From Nectonema munidae (lineage: Eukaryota > Nematomorpha > Nectonematoida > Nectonematidae), in assembly GCA_030549495.1 (NCBI GenBank), contig JAUIRK010000692.1, forward strand, positions 56,001 through 120,000: a stretch of 64,000 bases of DNA. The letters are read 5' to 3'. Made by a program: the position numbers and the translations under genes. The notes below the pieces were generated by a model that was not told the origin of the DNA, made no database searches, and saw only the letters and a program-made list of their open reading frames with translations. Below, one piece after another: positions 1-10,691 of the stretch; position 1 is the first letter of the stretch; each line of letters opens with the position of its first letter.

Positions 1-1118
1 TTCGGAAGGTTTTTGTGCTGGAGTTAAGATTAAGTTACAATTTAAATTAAGATCCTTCATAGTTTACTATCCTTGATGCAATGAAATTCTGGTCTATTGA
101 AAAATTTAGATATTCAGACTAAGCGAGCATTGATTGCTTGTAACTATTTCCAATAAAACATCTATTTTTTGTTTTGTTCTAATTCTTGATGAATGGAGTT
201 ACTTTTGATTTATATTAATTATTTCAAGTGTATAGTATTTGAAGTTATAAAGATCAAAATAGAAAGAATAGTTTTTAAGATTACATTTTCTTACAGATGC
301 TTAAATATAACACTTACAGATTTGTCTTGCCTAATTTAAAAACTGCTCATCTTTCTACCAGTATATAATTTTTAAATGTCGCCCTTTTGCGAAAAAGTTT
401 TCCCCATGTGTGCTTATCTTTTTCAATGAGTATTTATATAACTAAAATCAGGCGCTTTGTATTCTACGGATCACTGATGTTCCTTTGTGCTTGAAAGGGT
501 TATTATTTCAGATAGGTCGTGAAAACCGGCTTTCATAGCGCTAGTAGTAAAAGTAATATTTTTCAAAATTATTCACTTAAAGCTTGTAAAGAAAACTTGT
601 ATGAAATCTTATTTCAAAATGAATTTAATAAGTTATAATAAAAAAAAGTTACACTAAAGAAATTGACGAACAAGTTAGAGTTCCTGAATTTTTTACACAA
701 AGATTCTTTTGATTAAAATGATTACCCGTAATCAAGAGCAATTAATTCATGCCAAAAGATATAAAATATAGATTTAGTTTCGTTTGTTACAAAATTTTAA
801 TAATTTGTGGTTTTCCAAAATTAAATCGTCAAATTCAAATCAATGAATTTTTTTGTTTTATACATTGATATATCATGCAACTTCACATATATAATAAATT
901 CATGCTACTTACGCAAATGCAATAAAGAAGAAGAACTATAAGTTTTTCATCTCCAAAACGGACTCAAATTCAGAATGATTAAAAAATCCTCGAATATATT
1001 GGAGAATGTTCAGGTACATTCTTTAAAAACTTACAACAGCAAATATTGTTTCAATTTTAAAGATTCTAAAAGTTTAAAGCAGTCTTTCGATAAAATGAAA
1101 AAAGAAAACTGAGAATAA
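1..1118. other. AT-rich sequence, nothing recognised
   Basis: No open frame of useful length, no recognisable repeat and no exon of the host gene was seen. It is probably intron of the minus-strand muscle gene, which would continue to the left. Confidence 0.4.
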
Positions 1119-1490
1119 TTGAGTCTTAATTTATCCTGTGAAATTTTAGATGAGAAATTGATTCTTAAGAAAAATCACAGTGTTAAGAACCTTGTTGAGA
1201 GTGGTGAGCATTTTAAGCTGCTTTTTTCCAGAAAGTCCAGAACTCCTGATCGCAAAAAAATTGTATTCTCCCTCTCCAGTAAACTTTTTAAATTTATATC
1301 CGATAACAACTTTTATCGTTTTGTAGATTTATTTTGTCATAAGTTGTATCCGTATGCTATGTATAGGCAATGTTGCAACTGCTGTTATCCAGTCCACAAG
1401 GCCCGGCCTCTGAGTGTACTCGTTCGGCCGTATGTGGTTATTGCTCTGAAGAAGCCAATGGCAACACTCGTAGTATGTAATATTCTAAGT
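1119..1490 (+). pseudogene. Possible LINE ORF1 zinc-knuckle relic
   Basis: An open frame ends in a Cys-rich stretch (RQCCNCCYPVHK). One frame over, the same DNA continues as GPASECTRSAVCGYCSEE. Read with one frameshift near 1402 this gives a CxxC...H...C...CxxC pattern like the zinc knuckles in ORF1 of jockey/CR1-type LINEs. It lies about 1.5 kb upstream of reverse-transcriptase remains on the same strand, so it may be the 5' part of the same dead element. There is no independent proof that the two belong together. Confidence 0.35.
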
Positions 1491-1563
1491 TAACAGAGTA
1501 TTTTTACATTTGAATTATAACACTCATTTTAATTATTCTATTTGAAATGAATGTACTTTGCAC

Positions 1564-1587
1564 CCTATCTCTCTCTCTCTCTCTTTC
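1564..1587. repeat. CT microsatellite
   Basis: A short run of about ten CT dinucleotides in AT-rich surroundings. Confidence 0.8.
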
Positions 1588-1964
1588 TATTAAAACTTGT
1601 TTGCTTTCTTATTTTAATGTTGTCACTATGTTACAAATTGTCCATACACTTATTCATATCTCATTATATATAAACAACCGCTTTTTCTTCTTACATCACT
1701 TTGTGTTATTCATTTTGTTGAATAAAAACTCCAGTCTTTCAACCATCTTCCTTATTCACCACATAGTAAAAAGCATTAAAAAAATTCGTGTGCTAACTGC
1801 AAGTCACATGGGCTCAAGATGACCAATCATTCAGCCATGGACTCATTGATGACTGTTTTCTTAAGCTATGTCAGCGGTATCTCATCACATAGTAGACTTG
1901 GATTTTTTGTTAACAAAAAGTTTAAATATAAAGTCGTTAGAGAATTTTCTTATTCCATACTAAT

Positions 1965-2116
1965 GTGTGTAAGGTTGCTTAGATACTGGCTTTCGATAAC
2001 TGAAAGTCTTGGGTTCGATCCAATATCAGGCCCAACTACCTCATAGTTCGATGCAAGCGGCGCAATTGTGCCTTCTCAATGAAAACACTCCACGGTACCT
2101 TTGCCTTTTACCTTTC
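1965..2116 (+). mobile_element. tRNA-derived SINE, family A, copy 1
   Basis: Contains a box B-like GGGTTCGATCC about 45 nt after a box A-like segment (AAGGTTGCTTAGATACTGG), then a body with GCGGCGCAATTGTGCCTTCT and ACACTCCACGGTACC. The same body occurs at 50481-50627, 57925-58071 and 59931-60062, which defines a dispersed family. The RNA polymerase III promoter boxes identify it as a tRNA-derived SINE. It sits between the ORF1-like and RT parts of the LINE remnant, so it is probably a later insertion. Confidence 0.65.
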
Positions 2117-2752
2117 TTATTCCATACTATTTATCTGATTATAGAGCTGCTATTTTTAACCCCACAGTTATCTCGCACCATTTTTCTATTCTTCCGTCTC
2201 TCAGCTTAAAGATAATGCACGAAACGAATGATAAAAATGTTGTTTTCTTTTTAATGATGAAAAGCTCTTTCTTGAAAATTATTTTGTTTATCACTGGAAT
2301 TATCTCATCATTAATAATGATGCTGAACCAGAATGTCTTTTAGAGTGAAAAAATAGTTCTCTTTCTGCAATGATAAGGTCTTCCAGCAAAGCAATTAATT
2401 TTAGTTCCAATACTAGCTATAGACAAAAGCGCAAAAACTGGATGACAAAATTTTTTTAATCTTGATAGAAAAGAGAGATAAATTTTTCTATAAAATGAAA
2501 AAAATACTAATAATACTTCTATAACTAGCTCCTTCAAAAGACTGCGAAATCAGATAAAGAACAAAATCATATATTTAAAAAAAGAATACTATACGAGTTC
2601 CTTTTCTCAAAGCAGCAGTTCTAAAAACACTTGGTCTATGCTTAATTCAGTTATCAAACCAAATAAAAAACCGTGAAACTTTGTCTTGATAAATGGTCAA
2701 ATTGTCACTGAAAAGTATGCAATTTCTAACAAATTTAATTCTCTCTTTTTAA

Positions 2753-2881
2753 CTCATCAAGTACCATAGAAATCGGACGATATCTAAAAAACGCAGACGA
2801 TTTATATTCAAAGTCATTGAAAAAAGGAGACCAAGATGAAATTACTTATGTTCCCAAATGAGAGCATTGGGACTTAATGGG
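2753..2881. mobile_element. piggyBac-type MITE (CCCATT family), copy 1
   Basis: A 129-bp non-coding element flanked on both sides by TTAA (2749-2752 and 2882-2885), the piggyBac target duplication. Its interior (CGCAGACGATTTATATTC, then AGATGAAATTAC) matches the element at 26374-26504 closely. The left terminus has drifted (CTCATCAAG), while the right one ends TTAATGGG. It probably inserted into the older LINE remnant. Confidence 0.75.
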
Positions 2882-2949
2882 TTAATACAACCTTGTAAAA
2901 ATACAAAAATCAGGACATATGATAAATTGGATAATGCAAATAATGCTAC

Positions 2950-4065
2950 CTTTCACCTAGATTATATTTATTGAGCGCAAGTCGAAAAAGCAATTGATCA
3001 ACTCAGTTCAAGTAAATCATGTGATGCCTATGGTATAAATATTCGCCATATTAATCTAGTCAAATCGAGCTTCTCCATTTCATACATTTCAACTTATTGT
3101 TTCAACAAATGCTAAGAATATTCTTTATTTCCGAATGTTTTGAAACTAAGTAAAGTAGTCTTAATTTTTAAAAAAGCGAACAATGCAGATATCACAAATT
3201 TCAGATCAATTTCAATTATTCCAATGATCTCAAAATTTTTTGAAAAAGTTCTCCAACCTCAAGTTTTTTCTTTTTTTGAAGACAATAAATTGTTAACTAA
3301 AAATCAGTTTGCTTTTAGGAAAGGTTTTTCAACTGAGCTACTTCATTCTTGTTTCCTTGAAAAAGTTATTTCACACCTTGAACAAAAAAAGATAATCTTT
3401 TTAGATATACGCAAGGCTTTTGAAAACATATGTCACAAGATACTACTCCTAAAACTCCAAAGTCATCGGTTCGATGAAATGGCCGTCAAATTTTTTTGAT
3501 TCATACTTAAAAAATAGGAAGCAATATGTTCAGTTTGATGGTATCAACTCACACATTTGTTCTATTTCAAGAGAGGTAGCCCAAGGTTCCATTTTGGGGC
3601 CAATACTTTTTATAATTTACATGAATGATTTAGTCACAATCTCCTATTTTTTTTGAATATTTAATTTATGCGGAACCCTTCCTGTGAGAACTGTTGCTTC
3701 TCCCAGAACTTTTCCCATGTTAAGCAATAATGGTTCACTGACAACTGCTTGACAATTAATGAAATGAAAACAAAAGCAATGTTTATTTCTTTGGCTTCAC
3801 AACGGGTTCCAGAGTTATTTGAAGAAAACCTTGATATTGTCAGTGAATTTGATCTTCTTGGTCTCAGAATTGATAAAAGGTTGACTTTTCACAAACATAT
3901 CAGTAATATTTCTATGAAATTGAGTAAAGTCTTGTGAATTCTCAAATATTATAAAAAGTATTTTCCTCTAAGTGTAAATTTGCTTTTATTGAACACTTTT
4001 TGTGCCTCACATTTCTTACAGTCTCATAAATTTTGGTCATGCTAATTTAAATTCTCTTGAAGTGG
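2950..4065 (+). pseudogene. Decayed LINE reverse transcriptase (jockey/CR1-like)
   Basis: Three pieces in different frames form a non-LTR reverse transcriptase. The first (3140-3499) has the FKKANNADITNFRSISIIP block, QFAFRKGFST and the LDIRKAF core (RT motif A region). The second (3474-3656) has QGSILGPILFIIYMNDL. The third (3749-3937) has the LLGLRIDKRLTFHKHI block downstream of the palm. The YADD catalytic box expected between the second and third pieces is not visible. A preceding frame from about 2975 gives AIDQLSSSKSCDAYGI, the usual lead-in to the RT domain. Stops and frameshifts make the copy dead. It continues into the tandem array at 4066 and the C-terminal segment to 5935. Confidence 0.85.
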
Positions 4066-5782
4066 TATAGAAAAGAGCAGTAAGAATAATTGCTGGCGTT
4101 AACAAATATTTTCATACCAATGACCTTTTCGTGGAGTATAATCTACTCAAGTTACAAGACCTCTATTGTCAAAAAGTGGTTTTGTTTCTCATTGCTTCTT
4201 TTAATTCATCTCATGACTTGTTTCAAAATCATTATAGAAAGTAATCATTTAGATAGTGTTATAGAAAAGAGCAGTAAGAACTATTGCTGGCGTTAACAAA
4301 TATTTTCATAGCAATGACCTTTTCGTGGAGTATAATCTACTCAAGTTACAAGACCTCTATTGTCAAAAAGTGGTTTTGTTTCTCATTGCTTCTTTTAATT
4401 CATCTTATGACTTGTTTCAAAATCATTATAGAAAGTAATCATTTAGATAGTGTTATAGAAAAGAGCAGTAAGAACTATTGCTGGCGTTAACAAATATTTT
4501 CATACCAATAACCTTTTCGTGGAGTATAATCTACTCAAGTTACAAGACCTCTATTGTCAAAAAGTGGTTTTGTTTCTCATTGCTTCTTTTAATTCATCTC
4601 ATGACTTGTTTCAAAATCATTATAGAAAGTAATCATTTAGATAGTGTTATAGAAAAGAGCAGTAAGAACTATTGCTGGCGTTAACAAATATTTTCATAGC
4701 AATGACCTTTTCGTGGAGTATAATCTACTCAAGTTACAAGACCTCTATTGTCAAAAAGTGGTTTTGTTTCTCATTGCTTCTTTTAATTCATCTCATGACT
4801 TGTTTCAAAATCATTATAGAAAGTAATCATTTAGATAGTGTTATAGAAAAGAGCAGTAAGAACTATTGCTGGCGTTAACAAATATTTTCATACCAATGAC
4901 CTTTTCGTGGAGTATAATCTACTCAAGTTACAAGACCTCTATTGTCAAAAAGTGGTTTTGTTTCTCATTGCTTCCTTTAATTCATCTCATGACTTGTTTC
5001 AAAATCATTATAGAAAGTAATCATTTAGATAGTGTTATAGAAAAGAGCAGTAAGAACTATTGCTGGCGTTAACAAATATTTTCATAGCAATGACCTTTTC
5101 GTGGAGTATAATCTACTCAAGTTACAAGACCTCTATTGTCAAAAAGTGGTTTTGTTTCACATTGCTTCTTTTAATTCATCTCATGACTTGTTTCAAAATC
5201 ATTATAGAAAGTAATCATTTAGATAGTGTTATAGAAAAGAGCAGTAAGAACTATTGCTGGCGTTAACAAATATTTTCATAGCAATGACCTTTTCGTAGAG
5301 TATAATCTACTCAAGTTACAAGACCTCTATTGTCAAAAAGTGGTTTTGTTTCTCATTGCTTCTTTTAATTCATCTCATGACTTGTTTCAAAATCATTATA
5401 GAAAGTAATCATTTAGATAGTGTTATAGAAAAGAGCAGTAAGAACTATTGCTGGCGTTAACAAATATTTTCATACCAATGACCTTTTCGTGGAGTATAAT
5501 CTACTCAAGTTACAAGACCTCTATTGTCAAAAAGTGGTTTTGTTTCTCATTGCTTCTTTTAATTCATCTCATGACTTGTTTCAAAATCATTATAGAAAGT
5601 AATCATTTAGATAGTGTTATAGAAAAGAGCAGTAAGAACTATTGCTGGCGTTAACAAATATTTTCATACCAATGACCTTTTCGTGGAGTATAATCTACTC
5701 AAGTTACAAGACCTCTATTGTCAAAAAGTGGTTTTGTTTCTCATTGCTTCTTTTAATTCATCTCATGACTTGTTTCAAAATC
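4066..5782 (+). repeat. 194-bp tandem array derived from LINE coding DNA
   Basis: Eight full units of 194 bp start at 4066, 4260, 4454, 4648, 4842, 5036, 5230 and 5424, and a ninth partial unit runs from 5618 to 5782. Units differ by only a few bases. In the LINE frame a unit reads AGVNKYFHTNDLFVEYNLLK and onward, the post-RT C-terminal part of the reverse transcriptase. The repeated 68-residue open frame beginning MLALTNIF in each unit is only an alternative frame. Because 194 is not a multiple of 3, the array cannot be translated through. About 29 nt at the unit end match neither flank of the array and act as a junction filler. Confidence 0.95.
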
Positions 5783-5935
5783 TGATCACTTTCCAAACAA
5801 AAAGACACTTTTCTCCGAACAAACGGGGTTTCACATTAAAGCTTTCTGAACTTTCCATAAAGTACCAAGTTGCACACTTTTATGAACGCTACAAAAGCCT
5901 GATAGGCGAATCAATAATTCAATATTTCTAAATAA
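5783..5935 (+). pseudogene. LINE reverse transcriptase C-terminal end
   Basis: In the LINE frame the partial ninth repeat continues without a break into TFQTKRHFSPNKRGFTLKLS and ends ESIIQYF, stop at 5929-5931. This is a natural C-terminus for the element and shows that the array grew inside the coding region. The 3' end of the LINE is not defined. Confidence 0.7.
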
Positions 5936-7028
5936 AGCAAATGCATCTTTCATTGTAAGATTCGAAGATCAGATTTTTCATCTATTTTATTCATGTGCCG
6001 GAATAGATGAGTAAAATTTTTTTATCTATATCAAAAATGATCAGTCAAATAATTATGAAAATGAAATAATTAATTTTTTAATTAACTTTCTTAACTCTTC
6101 CATAAATAAAGCAATTCCAAATTTGGTAAATACTTGCTCTTTAAATCTTAATTATTAAATTTTTACAAAATCTAGATTACTCACAAAAATGGACCATTAA
6201 GAAAGTTGACTTTTGTTGGACTTCTTTTACGCAAACTTTACAAAATAAAGCAATATACGTGTTTTAGAATGTGTGCTATTAGAAATAAAAAGTTGACTTT
6301 ATTGACTTTTAGCTGTCCTCGTCATCACTCAAGTAACTTGTAGCTTCAACTTGATTAATTTATTTACAACTCAGCAGTCGTAGGAAACATCGATATTTGT
6401 CGTGATTTAGTTGGTTTTTCGTGCGTAATTTTAAAATGTATTTGTCACAAAAACTAACCTACCGCACCTTAATTTCGCAACAAAGTAAAGTATCGATAGA
6501 GTGGATAATGCATTCATCCCTCAAATACCAAGATTTTTTTTGGAGAAAAATGTATTTTTACAAAAAAAATTCGTTTTTGACTTCAGTTAAAAAAATATTT
6601 TGACTATCATGTCGCATCTAACGTTTAATTAACTAGTTTAAAATTGATTTAAATGTTACCCACTCTGTTCCTACGAGTCAAAATTGGAGCAAAAAGTTTT
6701 AAAAGATTGGACCACCCTAAGGAATCGACTTTCATCAATTAATCCTTTTTGAACTGTAATAGAATTTTTACTGTGGTTTGAATTCATTGATTTTTTAAAC
6801 TGTTGCCATTTTTTCCGCTTCAGAATTTTTTATGTTTTTTGTTATAGACATTTAATATTTTTTCTTACTTATTTTTTGCAAAGAAATTGTTTTGAATAAT
6901 ATAAATAAAATATACAATATACACAGCGCAAAACATACAGACATACACACATACTACATACCTATTGACATGACCCATACACTAAAATACTCAAATCTCA
7001 AAAGTAGCGATGTAGCCAAGGCAGTTAC
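5936..7028. other. Intron or 3' flank, nothing recognised
   Basis: AT-rich sequence with homopolymer runs. The open frame at 6421-6603 has no recognisable content. It is probably intron of the muscle gene downstream of its last visible exon. Confidence 0.4.
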
Positions 7029-7301
7029 CGATAACTTTAATTTTGAAGTAGGATTCATCTTCTCCAGCACAGTTGATCAGGCGCAAGAAGTAGGTGCCTG
7101 CGTCGTAGTAGGATACCTCCGTGATTCTGAAGATGACCATGTCATCGTAGAGAACGAAGTGTGCATGCGGACTCTTGATTTCTTCGCGATCTTTAGACCA
7201 AAACACTTTGGGAGGAGGAGCTGCGGTGTAGGGCAGGTGAATGATTAGGTCTTCGCCCAGAAACACGCTGTAATCTTTCAAATTGTTTATCCTGGGAGGA
7301 A
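7029..7301 (-). CDS. Giant muscle protein exon 37: Ig domain
   Basis: The acceptor TTTCAG precedes VPPRINNLKDYSVFLGEDLI, and the donor GGTAACT follows KIKVIG; both boundaries are phase 1. The 91-codon exon holds a complete I-set Ig: VFWSKDREEI in strand C and the conserved YYDAGTYFLRLINCAG in strands E-F-G. Unlike the upstream repeats it keeps a Cys near strand F. It is the last exon I can place; the gene should continue to the left. Confidence 0.85.
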
Positions 7302-9134
7302 CTGAAACAGTGAACATCATAAACATACTCTCAAAAAACAGGTAGCAGTACTATTCTAATCGAATATAGTGGAACAAAGAAGTAAATTCATAATCTCCAG
7401 TTCTACATCATTGGAAGATGTAAGGTAAAGGATTGGTCTTGTGTTCCGACTACCCTTCGTTAGGCTAAAACACACAAATCTTAGTAAACAACCATCTCAT
7501 CTTAAAATCAAAATATGACCTAATTCGTTACAGGTCCGTTAGTAATTGAAGTAAAATTTTAATCGAATTACAGCCAAAACACCACATTTACATTTGTTAA
7601 GGTGTGGATTTGTGATGAAAAATTTCTAACTTCTCTGGACAAAATCATTGATAGACCGGTCTACTGATTGCACCAATGGTCAGCCCTGTCACCAGACTTT
7701 AAACAAAGAGGGGAAAGCTGATTTCAAGGAGGCTTGACCAATAAGAACTTATTTAGTTCCTTAAACTAGGAAAAATAACAGCGATATAAAGCATCGCATC
7801 CACCACTACTTGACATTTTATGAGCGTTGCGATGCAAAATGTGCTTGGATGTAATTAGCACATTGGAAAGAAAATTCTATTGATTTTAGAAATATTATAA
7901 AAATTTTGTGCTGTATCTTAAAGCTTACAAAATAGTAAATTTTAATAAAAATATTTATTATAAAATAGCAGTCTTTTATTCAAACTAAAATCTCAAATAT
8001 TATTATTTGGATATTTCTTTCGTATATTCACTAATAATAATCGAAGAAATGGTGATTAAAGATAACAGATCATAATATAAATTCCAGGGAGAGGGAAAAA
8101 TTCCAGGTAGGGGGGAGGGGGGGCTATCAACGGGCTTAACTGTATATTTTGGCATTAAGCATTTTCTGTATGTATAGGTCTAAAGGAGCGCCTCTCAACC
8201 ATTTCTACATGGTGGCATATTTGAAAACTATATTTCCGGTGAAAACTAATTGCATACAAAATACATTATATTAGTTAAGATAGTATGAAGATAAAACAAA
8301 AGAAAGATCAACGATCCAAATGTCTAAGTTGAGATTACAACAATTTTAAACGTATTAGAAAAGTTAGATACACCCTAATTTCCTAGATTTTAGTTTTATT
8401 GGCTAAATTTTAAGAAAATTAAAAAATATCTACATTTTTTGAGATGGATCAAAATTTGTAAAATAAAAAATTATTGGAAATTTTTCTTACTATATTATAT
8501 CATAATTGTATTTTAAATAGAATAATTCATCTAAACAAACTTTACGCCGGCCACCCACCCCTATGTGGTCCGGCGCACAAATCTCCCGACATTTACCATC
8601 AAAATTAAGTGGATCAATATTTAGTTTACACACAAATTACATAACCTATTTTAAATAAATTCATTTTTCACGTTTTAATTTTTGGAGTCTCAATTTTAAT
8701 TTGGTAAAACCTTTCATAATTTTGCTAATTAGTCTATCTTTTTACGATGCAATAGACAGGCCTCGATGAATATAAGGAAGGAATTCAGATGCTAGAAAAT
8801 CGGACATCAATACCCTTTCAACGGACTGTATTTTTTGTAGAATGAAATTGGCTTCGATAAAGTTACCCATAATAATAGTCGTGAGATTAAGTTTCCACCA
8901 TAATTTTTATCCGATAGAAAATTATGCTAGCAATATCTAGTTTAATAACAGTTTTTTACACTACCCTTTTAACGTCAAAAAATGTTACTAACTTAACTTG
9001 GTTTACAAAATGACTGTATCTATCGGAAAACGCTTTCTATATTTTAATTTTGATAATTCTCCTCAAATTAGATACAATTTTAACAATTCATATTGCTTTG
9101 TTGTATAAATTTGTCATTTTGGGAATATAACATT
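7302..9134. other. Intron with transposon-like scraps
   Basis: Sequence between two exons of the muscle gene. A GC-rich hairpin (CGCCGGCCAC paired with GTGGTCCGGCG, 8545-8575) and a GCCTCTCAACCATTT motif near 8190 suggest a decayed hAT-type element, but no clear termini were found. A poly-G tract (GGGGGGAGGGGGGG) lies near 8110. Confidence 0.35.
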
Positions 9135-9190
9135 TCAATTTATGCGTGCAAAAGAAAGGTTAATTACAATATAAAAAAGTTTGTTTAGAA

Positions 9191-9428
9191 GCGAAAATGA
9201 TAAAAGGTTACTCTCGATTGGAGGCAAAAAAATCTGTGATTCAACATATGGTAAAAGGCTTCCATTAAAAGATGGGATGAGATCGTAGTCGTAATCTTCC
9301 AAATATTCATCACTCTGAGGATAGAGATATGGATACGTTTGAAGAGCTATGAAAAGAGAGATCATGAGGTAAGTGAGTGGAAGCATGCATCTTAATTTCG
9401 TAGAATGTTGGCGAGATATCAAACTCAT
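9191..9428 (-). CDS. Possible first exon of a nested secreted-peptide gene
   Basis: The frame opens with ATG at 9428 and again with Met15 at 9386, where MLPLTYLMISLFIALQ reads as a good signal peptide. An acidic Tyr/Asp-rich stretch follows (YPQSDEYLEDYDYDLIPSF). A TATATA motif at 9431-9437 would place a transcription start just upstream of Met15. A donor-like GAGAGTAAC occurs near 9212, so the coding part could be spliced there. No family was recognised. It lies in an intron of the muscle gene on the same strand and may be a chance ORF. Confidence 0.25.
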
Positions 9429-9438
9429 GCTATATACA

Positions 9439-10051
9439 CGTTAAGAGCAGTTTAATTAATGTCAAAGGTCATTTAATCCTTGGAGGACGCGAATTTTGAT
9501 GACAATCATCAGCTTTCTTTTCAATAAAATAAAATTTACGCGATTTAAATTTTTATTTGTTGGGATACTGGTCATCAAGGGAGTTTAAACACAATTTAGC
9601 ACAAAGGCATATTCATAGGTTGAAGGCAATTTCATTATTTAGGGAAGAGAAACTTCCATTTTATCACTAGGTTAAAGGTTAAACTACTTGATCTTATTGT
9701 GCATTAATAAATTTACTTAATATCTATCAAATATTCTTTGAAATAAGAAAATTTTTGCTATAGTATTTGCCTGTATCCTTTTTACTTCCAATTTTCTTCT
9801 CGTGAGAACAACATGGGTGTCAAATTCTGCAGGAAAGTGTAATTCATTTTTTTAATTGTTTTTACTTATTATGTATTAATTATTATTATTATTATTATTA
9901 TTAGCTTAGGATAACTTTTTCAGTCATTTGTTACATAAAACGAAAATTTAACCAGCTGAAAACATAGAAGGGGGGATCAAATTTTCACATCTAGTTTGTC
10001 TCGGCTCCCATATAAATAAGCAGCGTTTATGGTTTTGCCAAAGAAAAGTAC
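9439..10051. other. Intron with a TTA microsatellite
   Basis: Contains a TTA/ATT trinucleotide run (about 9880-9903) and otherwise featureless AT-rich DNA. Confidence 0.5.
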
Positions 10052-10279
10052 CTTGATCATCTGGATAATAAAACTGAGAGGGGGTGTGGGTGTGGGGGTA
10101 GTGGGGATGATGGTGATGGTGTGGATGGAAGTGGGGTCGGTGTGTGGGAAATGTCGGTTCTCTTGATTCGTATCCTTCAGGCAGCTTTCTTTCAAATGGC
10201 GGAAAGTCTTTCGGAAAAGCAGTAGGAACCTTCCACTCAGATACTCTTTTATCGTAATCGTCTGGTCCCTTTTTCTTGG
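10052..10279 (-). CDS. Giant muscle protein exon 36: His/Pro-rich linker
   Basis: The acceptor CCTAATTTAG opens the frame KKKGPDDYDKRVSEWKVP, and the donor GGTACTT follows the codons for YYPDDQ; phase 1 at both ends. The 76-codon exon has no Ig or FnIII fold. Its second half is histidine- and proline-rich (THRPHFHPHHHHPHYPHTHT). It connects the third FnIII to the last Ig. A closer AG at 10314 was rejected because it puts a stop in frame. Confidence 0.7.
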
Positions 10280-10341
10280 CTAAATTAGGAAGCGTGTAAA
10301 CGAGAAAATGCTCCTAAAATATCAAGAAAGTTTTTAGTTAC

Positions 10342-10453
10342 TCGGTTCTCTCAGAACGAAGGGTTCCTTGGTTGAAGCTGGAACTGATTCGCCAACTTTA
10401 TTTACAGCGGACACTTTGAAGAAGTAGGGGTATTCTTTGTCTAGTGAAGGAAT
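10342..10453 (-). CDS. Giant muscle protein exon 35: FnIII, second half
   Basis: Starts in phase 0 after CTGCTCAG and ends in phase 1 before GTAACT. It encodes strands E-G of a fibronectin type III fold: DKEYPYFFKVSAVNKVGESV matches the family pattern YxFRVxAxNxxG. It pairs with the exon at 10510-10691, across a 56-nt intron. Confidence 0.85.
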
Positions 10454-10509
10454 CTGAGCAGAAAGTAAAGAAAAATAATTTTTTTTCGAATAAAGACACA
10501 TTTTAGTAC

Positions 10510-10691
10510 TTTAGCTTCACACTCGCTGAAGCTTCCAAATGTGTGCCAATCTTTGATCCGAGGTTCATAAAACTGGACAACGTAGTGATCAACAGGAGAA
10601 CCACCATCATTCGTTGGTTCCCGCCAAGATAATTGACATGTATCTGGTTCCATATGTTGCGTCTTCAAGTACCTCGGAGGAGAAGGAACAT
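10510..10691 (-). CDS. Giant muscle protein exon 34: FnIII, first half
   Basis: Encodes DVPSPPRYLKTQHMEPDTCQ and the typical FnIII core LSWREPTNDGGSPVDHYVVQ. It ends in phase 0 before GTACTA, so the FnIII fold is split by an intron in its middle, unlike the single-exon Ig domains. It follows Ig exon 33. Confidence 0.88.

Noticed and set aside
2340-2537. Minus-strand frame of 65 codons near the LINE
   Set aside because: No recognisable content and it lies in LINE and repeat debris.
4090-5654. A family of 68-residue proteins beginning MLALTNIF repeated seven times
   Set aside because: They are the wrong frame of a 194-bp repeat derived from LINE coding DNA; each is ended by the repeat itself and none has its own start or promoter.
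4066-5782. A CRISPR-like array
   Set aside because: Units are 194 bp, contiguous, without variable spacers, and derive from a LINE in a eukaryotic genome.
7029-7248. Plus-strand open frame of 118 codons opposite the last Ig exon
   Set aside because: It is the antisense shadow of a well-supported Ig exon with correct splice sites; the same applies to plus-strand frames over exons 3, 10, 12, 27 and 33.
10314-10341. A 28-nt micro-intron between exons 35 and 36
   Set aside because: The nearby acceptor TATTTTAG keeps a donor-acceptor pair 28 nt apart, but joining there in the required phase gives a TAA after about ten codons. The acceptor at 10280-10281 gives a 62-nt intron and the open His/Pro frame.
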